This document shows, one piece after another, positions 25,912-34,214 of a DNA stretch of 64,000 bases. Numbering within the stretch: position 1 is the first letter of the stretch; the number at the start of each line of letters is the position of its first letter. The position numbers and the translations under genes were made by a program. Origin of the DNA: Oscillospiraceae bacterium (GTDB taxonomy: Bacteria > Bacillota > Clostridia > Oscillospirales > CAG-272); NCBI GenBank assembly GCA_015063895.1, contig SVTG01000007.1, positions 1 to 64,000 of the forward strand, in the 5' to 3' direction. The notes below the pieces were generated by a model, which ran no database searches, was not told the DNA's origin, and saw only the letters and a program-made list of their open reading frames with translations.

Positions 25912-25947
25912 AAGTGCCGCAAGTGTCAAAAGACAGTTGCGGCACTT
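25912..25947 (+). terminator. Hairpin between ileS and lspA, weak terminator
   Basis: AAGTGCCGCAA pairs perfectly with TTGCGGCACTT over 11 bp with a 14-base loop; only TTTT follows. It probably attenuates read-through from ileS into lspA rather than stopping it. Confidence 0.7.
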
Positions 25948-25960
25948 TTAAGGAGTAGGT

Positions 25961-26479
25961 ATGTTAGGAATGATTTTGGCTGCTTGCATCATTGTGCTTG
26001 TCGTGCTGCTTGATCAGATCAGTAAGCTGCTGGTGCTGACGTATTTGTATGAAGGGCGCGTAGTGCTGATCAAGGGCATTTTGAATTTCACGTACGTTGA
26101 AAACAGGGGCATGGCCTTTGGTCTGCTTGCCGATAAGCGCTGGGTATTTATCGTGCTGTCGGTGGTGGGCATCGGGCTTTTGTGCTTTTATTTGTTCCGC
26201 TACGTGAGGCGCCCCCTGTCGCGCGTGGGGCTTGCCCTGATTGTCGGTGGCGGTATTGGCAATATGATCGACCGTGTCCGTCTTGGCTTTGTGGTGGATT
26301 TTATTGATTTTTGCGCCTTTGATTTTTGGGTCTGGGTCTTTAACGTGGCAGACGCCGCCGTGTGCGTGGGTGCTGCGCTTTTTGTGCTTGACGTGCTCCT
26401 TGATATGCTGCACGAGGCAAGGCTTGCTAAGGACAAGCGTGCCGCTTCCTCGGAAAAAACGGAGGTTGAGCATGAGTGA
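25961..26479 (+). CDS. lspA: Lipoprotein signal peptidase (signal peptidase II)
   Basis: LspA (172 residues) cleaves signal peptides of diacylated prolipoproteins in the membrane. Four transmembrane segments are visible (about 4-26, 58-78, 86-104, 120-148). The catalytic aspartates are Asp104 in GNMIDRV and Asp131 in FNVADAAV; VENRGMAFG (46-54) is also conserved. The C-terminal tail is charged and variable. ATG follows GGAG. It overlaps the pseudouridine synthase gene by 8 bases, the usual lspA-rluD order. Confidence 0.97.
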   Translation: MLGMILAACIIVLVVLLDQISKLLVLTYLYEGRVVLIKGILNFTYVENRGMAFGLLADKRWVFIVLSVVGIGLLCFYLFRYVRRPLSRVGLALIVGGGIGNMIDRVRLGFVVDFIDFCAFDFWVWVFNVADAAVCVGAALFVLDVLLDMLHEARLAKDKRAASSEKTEVEHE

Positions 26480-27419
26480 GGTCGTAAGCATTGTTGCAAC
26501 CGAGGCTGATCGCGGCAAGCGACTTGACAGCTTTGTTGCCGAGGCGTTTGGCGTTTCGCGCGCGGCTGCACAGCGCTTGATCGCCGAGGGCATGGTATCG
26601 CTTTCCTTTGGTGAGGTAAATAAAAAATATGCCATGCGCGGCGGCGAAAGCGTAACGCTCACGCAACCCGCCCCCGTACCTGCCGAGGCGCAGCCCGAGG
26701 ATATTCCGCTTGATATTATTTACGAGGACGAGGATATCGTGGTGGTAAATAAGCCGAGCGGCATGGTGGTACACCCTGCGGCCGGCAATGAAAGCGGCAC
26801 GCTTGTCAACGCCTTGCTCTATCATTGCAGGGGGTCTTTGTCGGGCATCGGTGGCGTGGAGCGCCCGGGTATCGTGCATCGCATCGACAAGGATACGGCA
26901 GGGCTGCTGGTGGTGGCCAAAAACGACGCTGCACACGCAGCGCTTTCCGAGCAGCTGAAGGTACATGAGGTCAGCCGTGTTTACGAGGCGATCGCCCTTG
27001 GAAATTTTAGGGAGGATAGCGGCACGGTAAACGCCCCCATCGGGCGTCACCCCGTCGATCGCAAGCGTATGGCGATCACGCGCAAGCCGGGAGAGGGCAG
27101 AGAGGCCGTGACGCACTATCGCGTGCTTTCGCGCTTTGGCGGTATGACACATATTGAATGTCAGCTGGAAACAGGGCGTACGCATCAGATCCGTGTGCAC
27201 ATGTCTTCGCTGGGGCACCCGTTGCTGGGTGACCCCGTATACGGTGGGAGCGGCACCAAATTCGAGGCCAGGCACAAGGCGCTGATCAGCGGTCAGTGCC
27301 TGTTTGCGCGCCGCTTGTCGCTCACGCACCCCAAAACGGGTCAGCGCATGAGCTTTGAGGCACCGCTCCCTGCCGCTTTTTCCACCTTGCTTGAGATCTT
27401 GGAAAGGGAATGTACGTGA
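26472..27419 (+). CDS. RluA/RluD family pseudouridine synthase
   Basis: The 315-residue enzyme isomerises uridine in RNA, most likely 23S rRNA. An S4 domain occupies about residues 14-66; the catalytic domain has the HRIDKDTAGLL motif with catalytic Asp139, preceded by VVNKPSGMVVHPA and followed by ETGRTHQIRVHM. ATG at 26472 is chosen over an upstream in-frame start inside lspA; GGAGGTTGAGC precedes it. Which uridine is modified cannot be decided here. Confidence 0.96.
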   Translation: MSEVVSIVATEADRGKRLDSFVAEAFGVSRAAAQRLIAEGMVSLSFGEVNKKYAMRGGESVTLTQPAPVPAEAQPEDIPLDIIYEDEDIVVVNKPSGMVVHPAAGNESGTLVNALLYHCRGSLSGIGGVERPGIVHRIDKDTAGLLVVAKNDAAHAALSEQLKVHEVSRVYEAIALGNFREDSGTVNAPIGRHPVDRKRMAITRKPGEGREAVTHYRVLSRFGGMTHIECQLETGRTHQIRVHMSSLGHPLLGDPVYGGSGTKFEARHKALISGQCLFARRLSLTHPKTGQRMSFEAPLPAAFSTLLEILERECT

Positions 27420-28255
27420 TGGATTTTTCAAACTATGCGATCTTGACCGACCTTGACGGCACCTTTTTGCATCATGGCAATACTGTGCCGAAAAATATAG
27501 AGGCGGTAGAGGATTTTGTTGCAAACGGCGGCCTTTTTACGATCGCCACAGGGCGCATCAAGGAAACTGCGGGGGGGCTGATCCCGCAGCTCGGGCGCCT
27601 GATCAATGCCCCTGCCGTTTTGTGCAACGGCTCGTATTTGTACGAGCACGGGGCAAGAAAAACCATGATGGAGACCTTTATTGAGCCTGCGCATGCGCAA
27701 GAATTGCTTGATTTTATTGCGTGCTATTGCCCGCAAGCCGCCTGGCGCGTGTCGGGACCAAAGGGTATGCGTACATTGGGCGCAAACGGGAATATGGCGC
27801 AGGATTTTGCCATGTATGGCCGTGCGGCCTTTGAGGTTTTACCCGATCTTGCCGATTGGCCGCTTGACGATTGGTATAAGCTGGTATTTCGCGGCGAGGG
27901 GGAGGAGCTGGCGCAGATCCGCGCGTCGTTTGAGTTGCATTTTGCGGGGCACCGCCTGATGGCGTTGAAATCGGGTGACCGTTTACTTGAGGTCTTTTAC
28001 CGTGACTGCCACAAGGGCACGGGCCTTGAAAAGCTGCGTGAGGTCTGTGATCTCGGCGCGCGTACCGTGATTGCGTGCGGCGATTTTGAAAACGATATTG
28101 AGATGCTGGAGAGTGCCGATATTGCAGTCTGCCCCGCCAATGCTCTCCCACGCGTAAAAGAGGTGTCGGATTTTGTTTTGTGCGATAGCAGTGAGGGTCT
28201 GCTTGCTGCGGTGATAGAGGCTATTGCCGACGGCAAGCTGAAAAAGGAGGGCTGA
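27419..28255 (+). CDS. HAD-superfamily hydrolase, Cof/sucrose-phosphatase-like (subfamily IIB)
   Basis: The 278-residue protein begins with the HAD nucleophile motif DLDGTFLHHG (about residues 11-20), has the TGR motif in FTIATGR, a cap domain in the middle, and the C-terminal ACGDFENDIEMLESAD motif IV. Such Cof-type enzymes dephosphorylate sugar phosphates, FMN or similar. TGATG overlaps the preceding stop; an ATG 9 bases earlier would sit directly against the ribosome binding site. Substrate unknown. Confidence 0.9.
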   Translation: MDFSNYAILTDLDGTFLHHGNTVPKNIEAVEDFVANGGLFTIATGRIKETAGGLIPQLGRLINAPAVLCNGSYLYEHGARKTMMETFIEPAHAQELLDFIACYCPQAAWRVSGPKGMRTLGANGNMAQDFAMYGRAAFEVLPDLADWPLDDWYKLVFRGEGEELAQIRASFELHFAGHRLMALKSGDRLLEVFYRDCHKGTGLEKLREVCDLGARTVIACGDFENDIEMLESADIAVCPANALPRVKEVSDFVLCDSSEGLLAAVIEAIADGKLKKEG

Positions 28256-28259
28256 CGGT

Positions 28260-28928
28260 ATGAGTTATCGCTATCGCTTGGCGATCTTTGATCTTGACGG
28301 GACGGTGCTTGACACGCTGGATGATCTGGCGGATTCCGTCAATGCGGTGCTTGCCGCAAACGGTTATCCGACGCACACGAAGCAGACGGTATGCTCCTTT
28401 GTTGGCAACGGGATAAAAAAGCTGATCGAGCGCGCGGTACCCAATGGCATCGCTGTCGCAGAGGTCGCGCGCGTTTTGAGCGCGTTTGAGGCATATTACG
28501 CCCTGCACTGTGCCGATAAAACCGCACCGTATGAGGGGATTTCCGAAATGCTGGCATCACTGCGTGCGGCAGGGGTGAAAACGGCGGTGCTTTCAAACAA
28601 AGCGGATTTTGCAACGCAAGCGCTTTGCCATGAGTATTTCCCCGGGGTGTTTGACGTGGTGGCGGGCGAGCGTGAAAAGGAGGGTATCCCTAAAAAACCC
28701 GCACCTGATGCACTGTTTGCCATTATGAAGCAGTGTGGCGCGACCGCGGCAGATACGGTTTATATTGGTGACTCGGACGTCGATATTCTGACCGCCGCCA
28801 ATGCGGGGGTCGATGCCATTCTCGTGTCATGGGGCTTTCGCGACGAAGCGTTTCTGCGTGAACGGGGTGCAAAAACAGTCGTTCATACCGCGAAGGAGCT
28901 TAAAGCGATGATCTGTGCCAAAAATTAA
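28260..28928 (+). CDS. HAD hydrolase, phosphoglycolate-phosphatase-like
   Basis: The 222-residue HAD subfamily IA protein has FDLDGTVLDTLDDLADSVNAVL (motif I, residues 10 on), an alpha-helical cap with GNGIKKLIERAV, motif II VLSNKADF, the lysine in GIPKKPAPDALF and motif III/IV YIGDSDVDILTAANAG. This closely resembles Gph-type 2-phosphoglycolate phosphatases, but related enzymes act on other small phosphates. AGGAGGG precedes ATG, 4 bases after the previous stop. It closes the cluster. Confidence 0.9.
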   Translation: MSYRYRLAIFDLDGTVLDTLDDLADSVNAVLAANGYPTHTKQTVCSFVGNGIKKLIERAVPNGIAVAEVARVLSAFEAYYALHCADKTAPYEGISEMLASLRAAGVKTAVLSNKADFATQALCHEYFPGVFDVVAGEREKEGIPKKPAPDALFAIMKQCGATAADTVYIGDSDVDILTAANAGVDAILVSWGFRDEAFLRERGAKTVVHTAKELKAMICAKN

Positions 28929-28988
28929 AAAAGAGCAGACGTTAGCGTGATGTCCTTAACGGACCGGCGCTAACGTCTGCTCTTTTTT
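28927..28988. terminator. Bidirectional terminator between convergent genes
   Basis: AAAAAAGAGCAGACGTTAGCG and its complement form a stem of about 21 bp with flanking A and T runs and a 19-base loop. It ends the rightward HAD gene and the leftward DUF1934 gene. Confidence 0.95.
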
Positions 28989-28993
28989 GTTTA

Positions 28994-29482
28994 TCATGTG
29001 CCAAGCGGCTTGCCAAGGTCCGGCAACAGTGTCATGGTAAAGTCGGTGTATTGCCCGTTTGCCCCCTTGATCTCTGCCGTGTAAACGAGGTGTAGCGTGC
29101 CGTTTTCTTCAATACGGTTTTGAACCTTTTTGGTGGCGACGGCCAATTCAAAGGGCATATAGGGTGTTTGATAGATACAAAGGTGGCGTCGCCCCGCTTC
29201 AAAGATCATAGCCGTGCGTGCGGTGCCGTCGCGTGTCATGGTGACAAGATGGGGCTCGCTTTTTTGAAACGAGATCGAGGTGCGCGCATCCTTCATGCCC
29301 GTCAGCTCGCCTTCCTTGTAGGAAATGGTGACGCGTGTGCCGTCGTCGTGATAGCGTCCTTCCATCATCAGCTCGATCGTGCTGGGGTCGCTTGATACCT
29401 CCCCCACTTGCTTTTGATGAAACAAAGAGGTGGCAAGCTCGCGCTGTGTGGTCTTGATGGCGATTCTTACTTTTTTCAGCAT
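28994..29482 (-). CDS. DUF1934 (YwiB-like) family protein
   Basis: The 162-residue protein fits the DUF1934/YwiB family, a calycin-like beta barrel of unknown function: an initial KVRIAIKTTQRE strand, EGRYHDDGTRVTISYKEGEL, then TRDGTARTAMIFEAGRRHLCIYQTPYMPFE and the NGTLHLVYTAEIKG segment. Start at 29482 is chosen because AGGTGAG precedes it; a longer frame would overlap the upstream GDPD gene. It begins 7 bases after that gene's end, so they are cotranscribed. Confidence 0.82.
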   Translation of the reverse strand: MLKKVRIAIKTTQRELATSLFHQKQVGEVSSDPSTIELMMEGRYHDDGTRVTISYKEGELTGMKDARTSISFQKSEPHLVTMTRDGTARTAMIFEAGRRHLCIYQTPYMPFELAVATKKVQNRIEENGTLHLVYTAEIKGANGQYTDFTMTLLPDLGKPLGT

Positions 29483-29489
29483 AGGGCAC

Positions 29490-30323
29490 TCACCTGCGCT
29501 TACGGCGCCCGGTCTTTTCAAGGAAGAGCGCGGCCTCCAGCACCATATCGGTCTGCATCAGGTCAAAGCCGCGGTCGGCGATCCACCCCCAGCTGCCCTC
29601 AGGGTCGCCGCACATTGCGCGGTCATCGGTGCGGTCGGCGGCAATCACGGTGCGGTAGTTATAAACGATGGAGTTGCACCATACGATCTCGCCCTTATCA
29701 TGTCGCTCCTTGATAAACTCAGCAGAAGCCACACGCGCCGTATCCTCGCGGAACAAGACCTCGCTGCCCACAAAATTTAAGCGTCTGCCCTTCAGCAGCT
29801 CCAGCTCCTTTTCGTCGGAGATGATCGCCATATAGGGCATATCGGCGCAAAATTCCTCCACGATATCAAGCATTTCCTTTTTCGGCTTGGCCTTGACGAC
29901 CATCTGGTCGGCCATGCCGTGGGCGCGAATGGCGTCGGAGATCTCGCGCGGATGCGTCCAGAATTTATCCACGTTGATATAGCACTTGTCCTTGTAGCGC
30001 TCGAGGATCTCATCAAAGGTGGGAATGCCGAATTGGGTAGGCACGTTGTCGATATTGATATAGCGCAGTTGCTTGACAAAGTCAAAGGGCAGTCGCTCGA
30101 TCGACTCGCTGAAGCCAAGCAAAGCCTGCTCCATACCGGGGTGAAAGATCACCAGCTTGCCGTCGGCGGTGCGATCAAGGTCTATTTCTATCATGTCGGC
30201 GCCGTGACGCAGGGCAGTATCAAAGGCAGGGACGGTGTTGCAGGGAATGTTTCCGCCCCAAAAGCCGCGGTGCGCAACAAGCATCATATTTCGGGCGGCG
30301 TCTTCTCTTAAGTTGAATTTCAT
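29490..30323 (-). CDS. Glycerophosphodiester phosphodiesterase family protein, variant active site
   Basis: The 277-residue cytoplasmic protein is a GDPD-family TIM barrel. The first His lies in VAHRGFWGGN and metal ligands in IEIDLDRTADG. The usual PENT element reads NIPCNTV and the usual FHD element reads FHPGMEQ, so the second His remains but its Asp neighbour is replaced. This variant defines a subgroup and may indicate another substrate. No signal peptide or membrane helix. It has its own promoter and is divergent from the sn-glycerol-1-phosphate dehydrogenase gene. Confidence 0.85.
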   Translation of the reverse strand: MKFNLREDAARNMMLVAHRGFWGGNIPCNTVPAFDTALRHGADMIEIDLDRTADGKLVIFHPGMEQALLGFSESIERLPFDFVKQLRYINIDNVPTQFGIPTFDEILERYKDKCYINVDKFWTHPREISDAIRAHGMADQMVVKAKPKKEMLDIVEEFCADMPYMAIISDEKELELLKGRRLNFVGSEVLFREDTARVASAEFIKERHDKGEIVWCNSIVYNYRTVIAADRTDDRAMCGDPEGSWGWIADRGFDLMQTDMVLEAALFLEKTGRRKRR

Positions 30324-30357
30324 AAGGCACCTCGATTGTGTGTTCTAAGATAGCTTC

Positions 30358-30386
30358 ATTATAGCAAGGGTTTTTCAAAAAAGCAA
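30358..30386 (-). promoter_or_regulatory. Promoter of the GDPD-DUF1934 unit
   Basis: Read leftwards: TTGCTT (30381-30386), 17 bp, TATAAT (30358-30363). Confidence 0.65.
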
Positions 30387-30428
30387 GTGCTGCGGTGTAA
30401 TTTTTCGCGTGCGGCGGCGTTTTTCGCC

Positions 30429-30457
30429 TTGACAAACCGTGTGTGCTATTATATAAT
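30429..30457 (+). promoter_or_regulatory. Promoter of the glycerol-1-phosphate dehydrogenase gene
   Basis: Perfect TTGACA (30429-30434) and TATAAT (30452-30457) with a 17 bp spacer, divergent from the GDPD promoter. Confidence 0.85.
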
Positions 30458-30499
30458 AAAATTTAGTGTGAAATTTAAAGACAGCAGAAAGGAATGAAA

Positions 30500-31783
30500 A
30501 TGTTGGATTTAAAAGCTATTCTTTCTTCTCTTGAAAATTGCCCGTGCGGCAGAGAACATAAGGTGGCCCTGCGCCACGTGGAGATCGGTCACGGTGTGGC
30601 CCTGCGTTGCGGCGCTATTTTAAAGGGGCTTGACTTTCCTCAAAATCTGTTGGTAGTCACCGACAGCCACGCGCTGGCGGCTGCCCCCCAGGTCATGGAT
30701 AGCTTGGTTGAGGCGGGCTTTGTGTTAAAGCGCCTGGTTTACGATACGATGACTTATGCAAAGATCGAGCAGGTGCGTGAGGTGGAGGCGTTGCTTGATG
30801 ACGTCGACGGTGTGCTGGCACTCGGTACGGGGTCGGTCAACGATATTTGCCGTGTGGCGTCCTTTAACAAGGGCAAGCAGTTCTGCATTTTTGGCACTGC
30901 CCCCTCAATGGACGGCTTTGCCTCGGACTCCGCCCCGATCGTAGAAAACAACTTCAAAAATTCTTGGTACGTGGAGCAGCCCTCGGTCATCCTTGCCGAT
31001 ACCGCGGTGCTTGCCAAGGCACCCGCAGAGCTCAAGGCCGCAGGCTTTGGCGATATGATGGCGAAGTATATCGGTATCCTCGATTGGCGCATTTCCGAGC
31101 TTTTGACGGGTGAATATTATTGCCCTGCGATCGCCGATCTTACCATGCAGGGTGTTGCCAAGATCGTCGCCGAGGCCGAGCGCCTGCAGACTGACGATGA
31201 GAACGCCGTTGCCAGCGTGATGGAGGGGCTTATTTTGTCGGGTGTTGCCATGAAGCTTGCCAACTCCTCGCGTCCTGCCTCGGGTGCTGAGCACGTGGTC
31301 TCTCACTATTGGGAGTGCTATAAGCTGGCACGCGGCATCTGGCCCGAGTTCCACGGCAAGAAGGTGGGCGTTGCCACGGTGCTGATCAACCGTATTTACC
31401 ACAACCTTGCCGACCGTGTGACGGATATTGATGCCATTCCCGATCCTACCGACTGGGACGAGGTGCGCGCCGCCTTTGATAAATCGCAGCTCGCTGACCT
31501 TGAAAAGGTCAACACGCCCAGCATCACCGATAAGGTCGCGCCTGCACGCCTGAAGGAGTGCTGGCCTCAGATCCGCGCCATGATCAAGGAAATGCTGCCC
31601 GACGATGCGACAATGATGCGTCTGATGCGTGCCGCGGGGGCAGTGACGGACCCCGCCGACGTGCACGTTGACGACGTGCTGCTTGAAAAGGGGCTGCGCT
31701 ATCACGCTTATATGCGCTATCGCGTGCTGCTGACAAGGCTCCTGCCGATGATGCAGCTTGATATTATGGATTTTGTAAAATGA
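30500..31783 (+). CDS. sn-glycerol-1-phosphate dehydrogenase family protein (AraM/EgsA-like)
   Basis: The 427-residue protein resembles AraM/EgsA: an iron-alcohol-dehydrogenase fold reducing dihydroxyacetone phosphate to sn-glycerol 1-phosphate. Visible are the opening CPCGREHKV segment, LALGTGSVNDICR for nucleotide binding, FGTAPSMDGFASDSAPI and the metal-ligand region around SRPASGAEHVVSHYWE. ATG at 30500 gives 6-7 bases to AAAGGA; an in-frame ATG 6 bases earlier is too close. In Bacillus the product feeds a heptaprenylglyceryl phosphate pathway with PcrB, but no pcrB-like gene is in view. The exonuclease gene follows after 13 bases. Confidence 0.9.
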   Translation: MLDLKAILSSLENCPCGREHKVALRHVEIGHGVALRCGAILKGLDFPQNLLVVTDSHALAAAPQVMDSLVEAGFVLKRLVYDTMTYAKIEQVREVEALLDDVDGVLALGTGSVNDICRVASFNKGKQFCIFGTAPSMDGFASDSAPIVENNFKNSWYVEQPSVILADTAVLAKAPAELKAAGFGDMMAKYIGILDWRISELLTGEYYCPAIADLTMQGVAKIVAEAERLQTDDENAVASVMEGLILSGVAMKLANSSRPASGAEHVVSHYWECYKLARGIWPEFHGKKVGVATVLINRIYHNLADRVTDIDAIPDPTDWDEVRAAFDKSQLADLEKVNTPSITDKVAPARLKECWPQIRAMIKEMLPDDATMMRLMRAAGAVTDPADVHVDDVLLEKGLRYHAYMRYRVLLTRLLPMMQLDIMDFVK

Positions 31784-31796
31784 ATGTGAGTTTTCG

Positions 31797-32960
31797 ATGA
31801 AGTATTTGTTTTTTGATATCGAATGTGCCAATTGCTATAACAACTGTGCCAAAATTTTCAGCCTTGGTTACTGTATCACCGATGAAAATTTTAATGTTCT
31901 GCACGACAAAGAGGACGTGTTGATCAATCCGCGCGACCGCTTTGATTGGTACGTGGCGAAAAAGATGATGGCATATCCGCGCGAGATCTTTGCCGATCAG
32001 CCTCCGTTCCCCGATTTTTACGAGCGCTTTCGTGAAATGTTTGAGGACAGCGAGACGGTGGTTATCGGCTATGCCGTTACCAATGACGTGCATTTCTTAC
32101 AGGACGACTGTAAGCGCTATGGCCTCACGCCCTTTACCTACCGCTTTTTTGACGTGCAGCAGATCTATGCCCGTCAGCCCGAAAACAATACCGCGAAGAA
32201 TCTGGAGGACAGCTTGCTTTCCTGGTGCGGCATCGAGCCCGAGAACCTGCATCGCAGCGACGAGGATGCCTATAACACCATGCTGATCTTAAAGGCGATC
32301 GCCGCTTATCACGGCAAAAACCTCCCCGAGCTTCTTGAAATGTATCCCGAGTGCGGTGGCCGTACCGAGGGCTTTACGATGGAATACGGCTGGAAGAAGC
32401 CTGAGGGTGAGGCCGTCAAGAAAAAGCGCCGTCGCAGCAAAAAGGGGAAGGGTGAGGAGAAGCGGCCGCAGGAGCCCGATACTGCCAATATGATGGAGGC
32501 AGGGTCGGAGAATGCCGCGCTTTTCGTGAAATATCTTGAGACCGTTAAGCCCAAAAAGACGCGCAAGCCGCCGCTGCTGACGGGTCATACCGTGACGGTC
32601 AGCCTTGGGTATCAGCGCCATCATTTCAACGAGATGCTGTATCTGGTACAGATGATCGTGAACGAGGGCGGGCGTTACACGCTTTCTACCCGTGCAGCCG
32701 ATATCCTATTTACCTATGATTGCGGCGAGGAGGGCGACCAGCGCCTTGCTATGGCCGAGGCTATGATCGCTGAGGGAAAGGAGATCGAGATCCACCCGAT
32801 CAAGGTGCTTTTCGATACGCTGGAAACCAGTGAGGTGCGCTTGTCGCGCAAGCCGAAAATGGACCTCTCACATTTAAAGGAGCCCGTCGATGAGGGAGAT
32901 GACGGCGCCGCCGAGGAGCCTGTCACCGCCGACAGCGAAGAGGCTGTGCCCGTATCATAA
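31797..32960 (+). CDS. DEDD-type 3'-5' exonuclease with BRCT-like C-terminal domain
   Basis: The 387-residue protein has an N-terminal exonuclease domain (about 1-185): FFDIECANC gives the D-x-E pair, IGYAVTNDV the second Asp and HRSDEDAYNT the His and last Asp of the DEDDh set. A basic linker (VKKKRRRSKKGKGEEK, about 204-219) follows, then a region (about 260-345) whose pattern, VTVSLGY.. MIVNEGGRYTLSTRAADILF.. AEAMIAEGKEIEI, resembles a BRCT domain; the tail is acidic. A nucleic-acid processing role is likely, the precise substrate unknown. It lies 13 bases after the dehydrogenase gene; a terminator follows. Confidence 0.75.
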   Translation: MKYLFFDIECANCYNNCAKIFSLGYCITDENFNVLHDKEDVLINPRDRFDWYVAKKMMAYPREIFADQPPFPDFYERFREMFEDSETVVIGYAVTNDVHFLQDDCKRYGLTPFTYRFFDVQQIYARQPENNTAKNLEDSLLSWCGIEPENLHRSDEDAYNTMLILKAIAAYHGKNLPELLEMYPECGGRTEGFTMEYGWKKPEGEAVKKKRRRSKKGKGEEKRPQEPDTANMMEAGSENAALFVKYLETVKPKKTRKPPLLTGHTVTVSLGYQRHHFNEMLYLVQMIVNEGGRYTLSTRAADILFTYDCGEEGDQRLAMAEAMIAEGKEIEIHPIKVLFDTLETSEVRLSRKPKMDLSHLKEPVDEGDDGAAEEPVTADSEEAVPVS

Positions 32961-33006
32961 AACAACCCCGTGTGGTCACAAAATGGCCACACGGGGTGTT
33001 TTTTTA
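32961..33006. terminator. Bidirectional terminator
   Basis: ACCCCGTGTGG pairs with CCACACGGGGT, followed by a run of T. It separates the rightward exonuclease gene from the leftward acyltransferase gene, whose stop codon lies within the T run. Confidence 0.92.
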
Positions 33007-34212
33007 GAAGAAATAACCGTACATTTCGTAAATGACGCGGCCATTTAAGTAGTGCTGCTTCAGGGCGCGCTGCAAGCGCGTATCCTCGGGCAGATCTTGG
33101 AGGGGGATACGACGGTCGGGATCAAAAAAGATAAAATTCATAACGCCGTTGCCTTGGCTTTTTTGGGCCATAGGAGTGAAGCGCTTGCAGAATTTGGCAA
33201 TGTTTGAGTCTGCCCCTGCCAGATCTACCAGCTGTGGGTCAAGCAGCCAGCTGCTGCAGGTAAAGGCCTTGTAGGGAATATCGGAGTAATGTACGGCGAC
33301 AAAATCTTTTGTTTTTGCCAGCGTTTCGTCAACGATCTCGGGGGAAAGGCCGCCGCCCGCGGGAATATGCAGTGCGATGACGGGGTCGCCATTGGTCAGG
33401 ACCTGCTTCCACTCGGATTTTAAAAGCGTTACGGTGCTCTTTGAGATATAGCCGTTTGGCAGATAAGGGTAACCGACGTAAGCCGTGTCGGTTTCGGTAA
33501 GGGTTGCATCAAAAGCACCCGCTTCCTCCTCAAAGCCATATGAGCCAAGTGGGAAGCCGTCGCAGTGAATACGCTTATCGTGACAAAGCGTGATGCGCTC
33601 GCCCTTATCGTTTGCAAAGACGGAGCCGCCGCGGAAGGTGTTGCAAAGCTGGATCTCAAGGCGGCCGATACGGAATAAATGTCCTTCAATGGGGAGCTGA
33701 TACCAGGTAATGAGATTACAGCCGGGCGCCCCATAGCGTGCCTTGTAGTAATCAACGCACATTTCGCAGTTGTTGATGATATAGTGAAAAATATCGGCGG
33801 GAAGATTGCGGTGTGCAAGCTTTTTTGCCGTGTAGGGCACCATCGCAAATAAAGCAAGTCCCGTCAGCATATCAACGGCGAGATCGTGCGTACCCTCGGG
33901 GGAGAGAGGTTGCTTGAATTCCTTCAGGTCGGCGTCAATGTGTGCCCTGTCCTGAAGGGCGGCTACCAGCAGTGCCAAAAGGCGTGCCAGCGGCTCACGC
34001 TTGCCAACCGCCACAGCGGCCTCCTTGAACAGATCAAGGTACTTGTTCAGCACACCGTATTTTTCGTGAAGCATATCGTAGTAGGCGGGATCGGTCATGT
34101 AACAGCCGTTTTGATCAAAATCTGCCATAACGGTGTCAAAAATCTCGTTCCAACGGGTAGGCCAGGCCGTGCAGCCGGCCGCCTGCATCAGCTCTTCGAT
34201 GGACTTGTACAT
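33004..34212 (-). CDS. Acyltransferase domain-containing protein (NAT_N/GNAT_C, DUF5596-like)
   Basis: The 402-residue protein matches by pattern the family with an N-terminal NAT_N helical domain (about 1-140) and a C-terminal GNAT-like domain (about 145-285; ITWYQLPIEGHLFRIGRLEIQL), annotated as acyltransferase domain-containing protein. Substrate and reaction are unknown. The segment VIALHIPAGGGLSPE followed by an FCKRF..QGNGVMNFIFFDP C terminus is typical. The ATG at 34212 follows AGAAAGG. It starts 2 bases after the stop of the second creatininase gene, so it is the third gene of that operon. Confidence 0.72.
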   Translation of the reverse strand: MYKSIEELMQAAGCTAWPTRWNEIFDTVMADFDQNGCYMTDPAYYDMLHEKYGVLNKYLDLFKEAAVAVGKREPLARLLALLVAALQDRAHIDADLKEFKQPLSPEGTHDLAVDMLTGLALFAMVPYTAKKLAHRNLPADIFHYIINNCEMCVDYYKARYGAPGCNLITWYQLPIEGHLFRIGRLEIQLCNTFRGGSVFANDKGERITLCHDKRIHCDGFPLGSYGFEEEAGAFDATLTETDTAYVGYPYLPNGYISKSTVTLLKSEWKQVLTNGDPVIALHIPAGGGLSPEIVDETLAKTKDFVAVHYSDIPYKAFTCSSWLLDPQLVDLAGADSNIAKFCKRFTPMAQKSQGNGVMNFIFFDPDRRIPLQDLPEDTRLQRALKQHYLNGRVIYEMYGYFF

Positions 34213-34214
34213 GT

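Noticed and set aside
24604..25929. 441-codon frame antisense to ileS
   Set aside because: Shadow frame created by the high-GC codon pattern of ileS; no start signal or domain.
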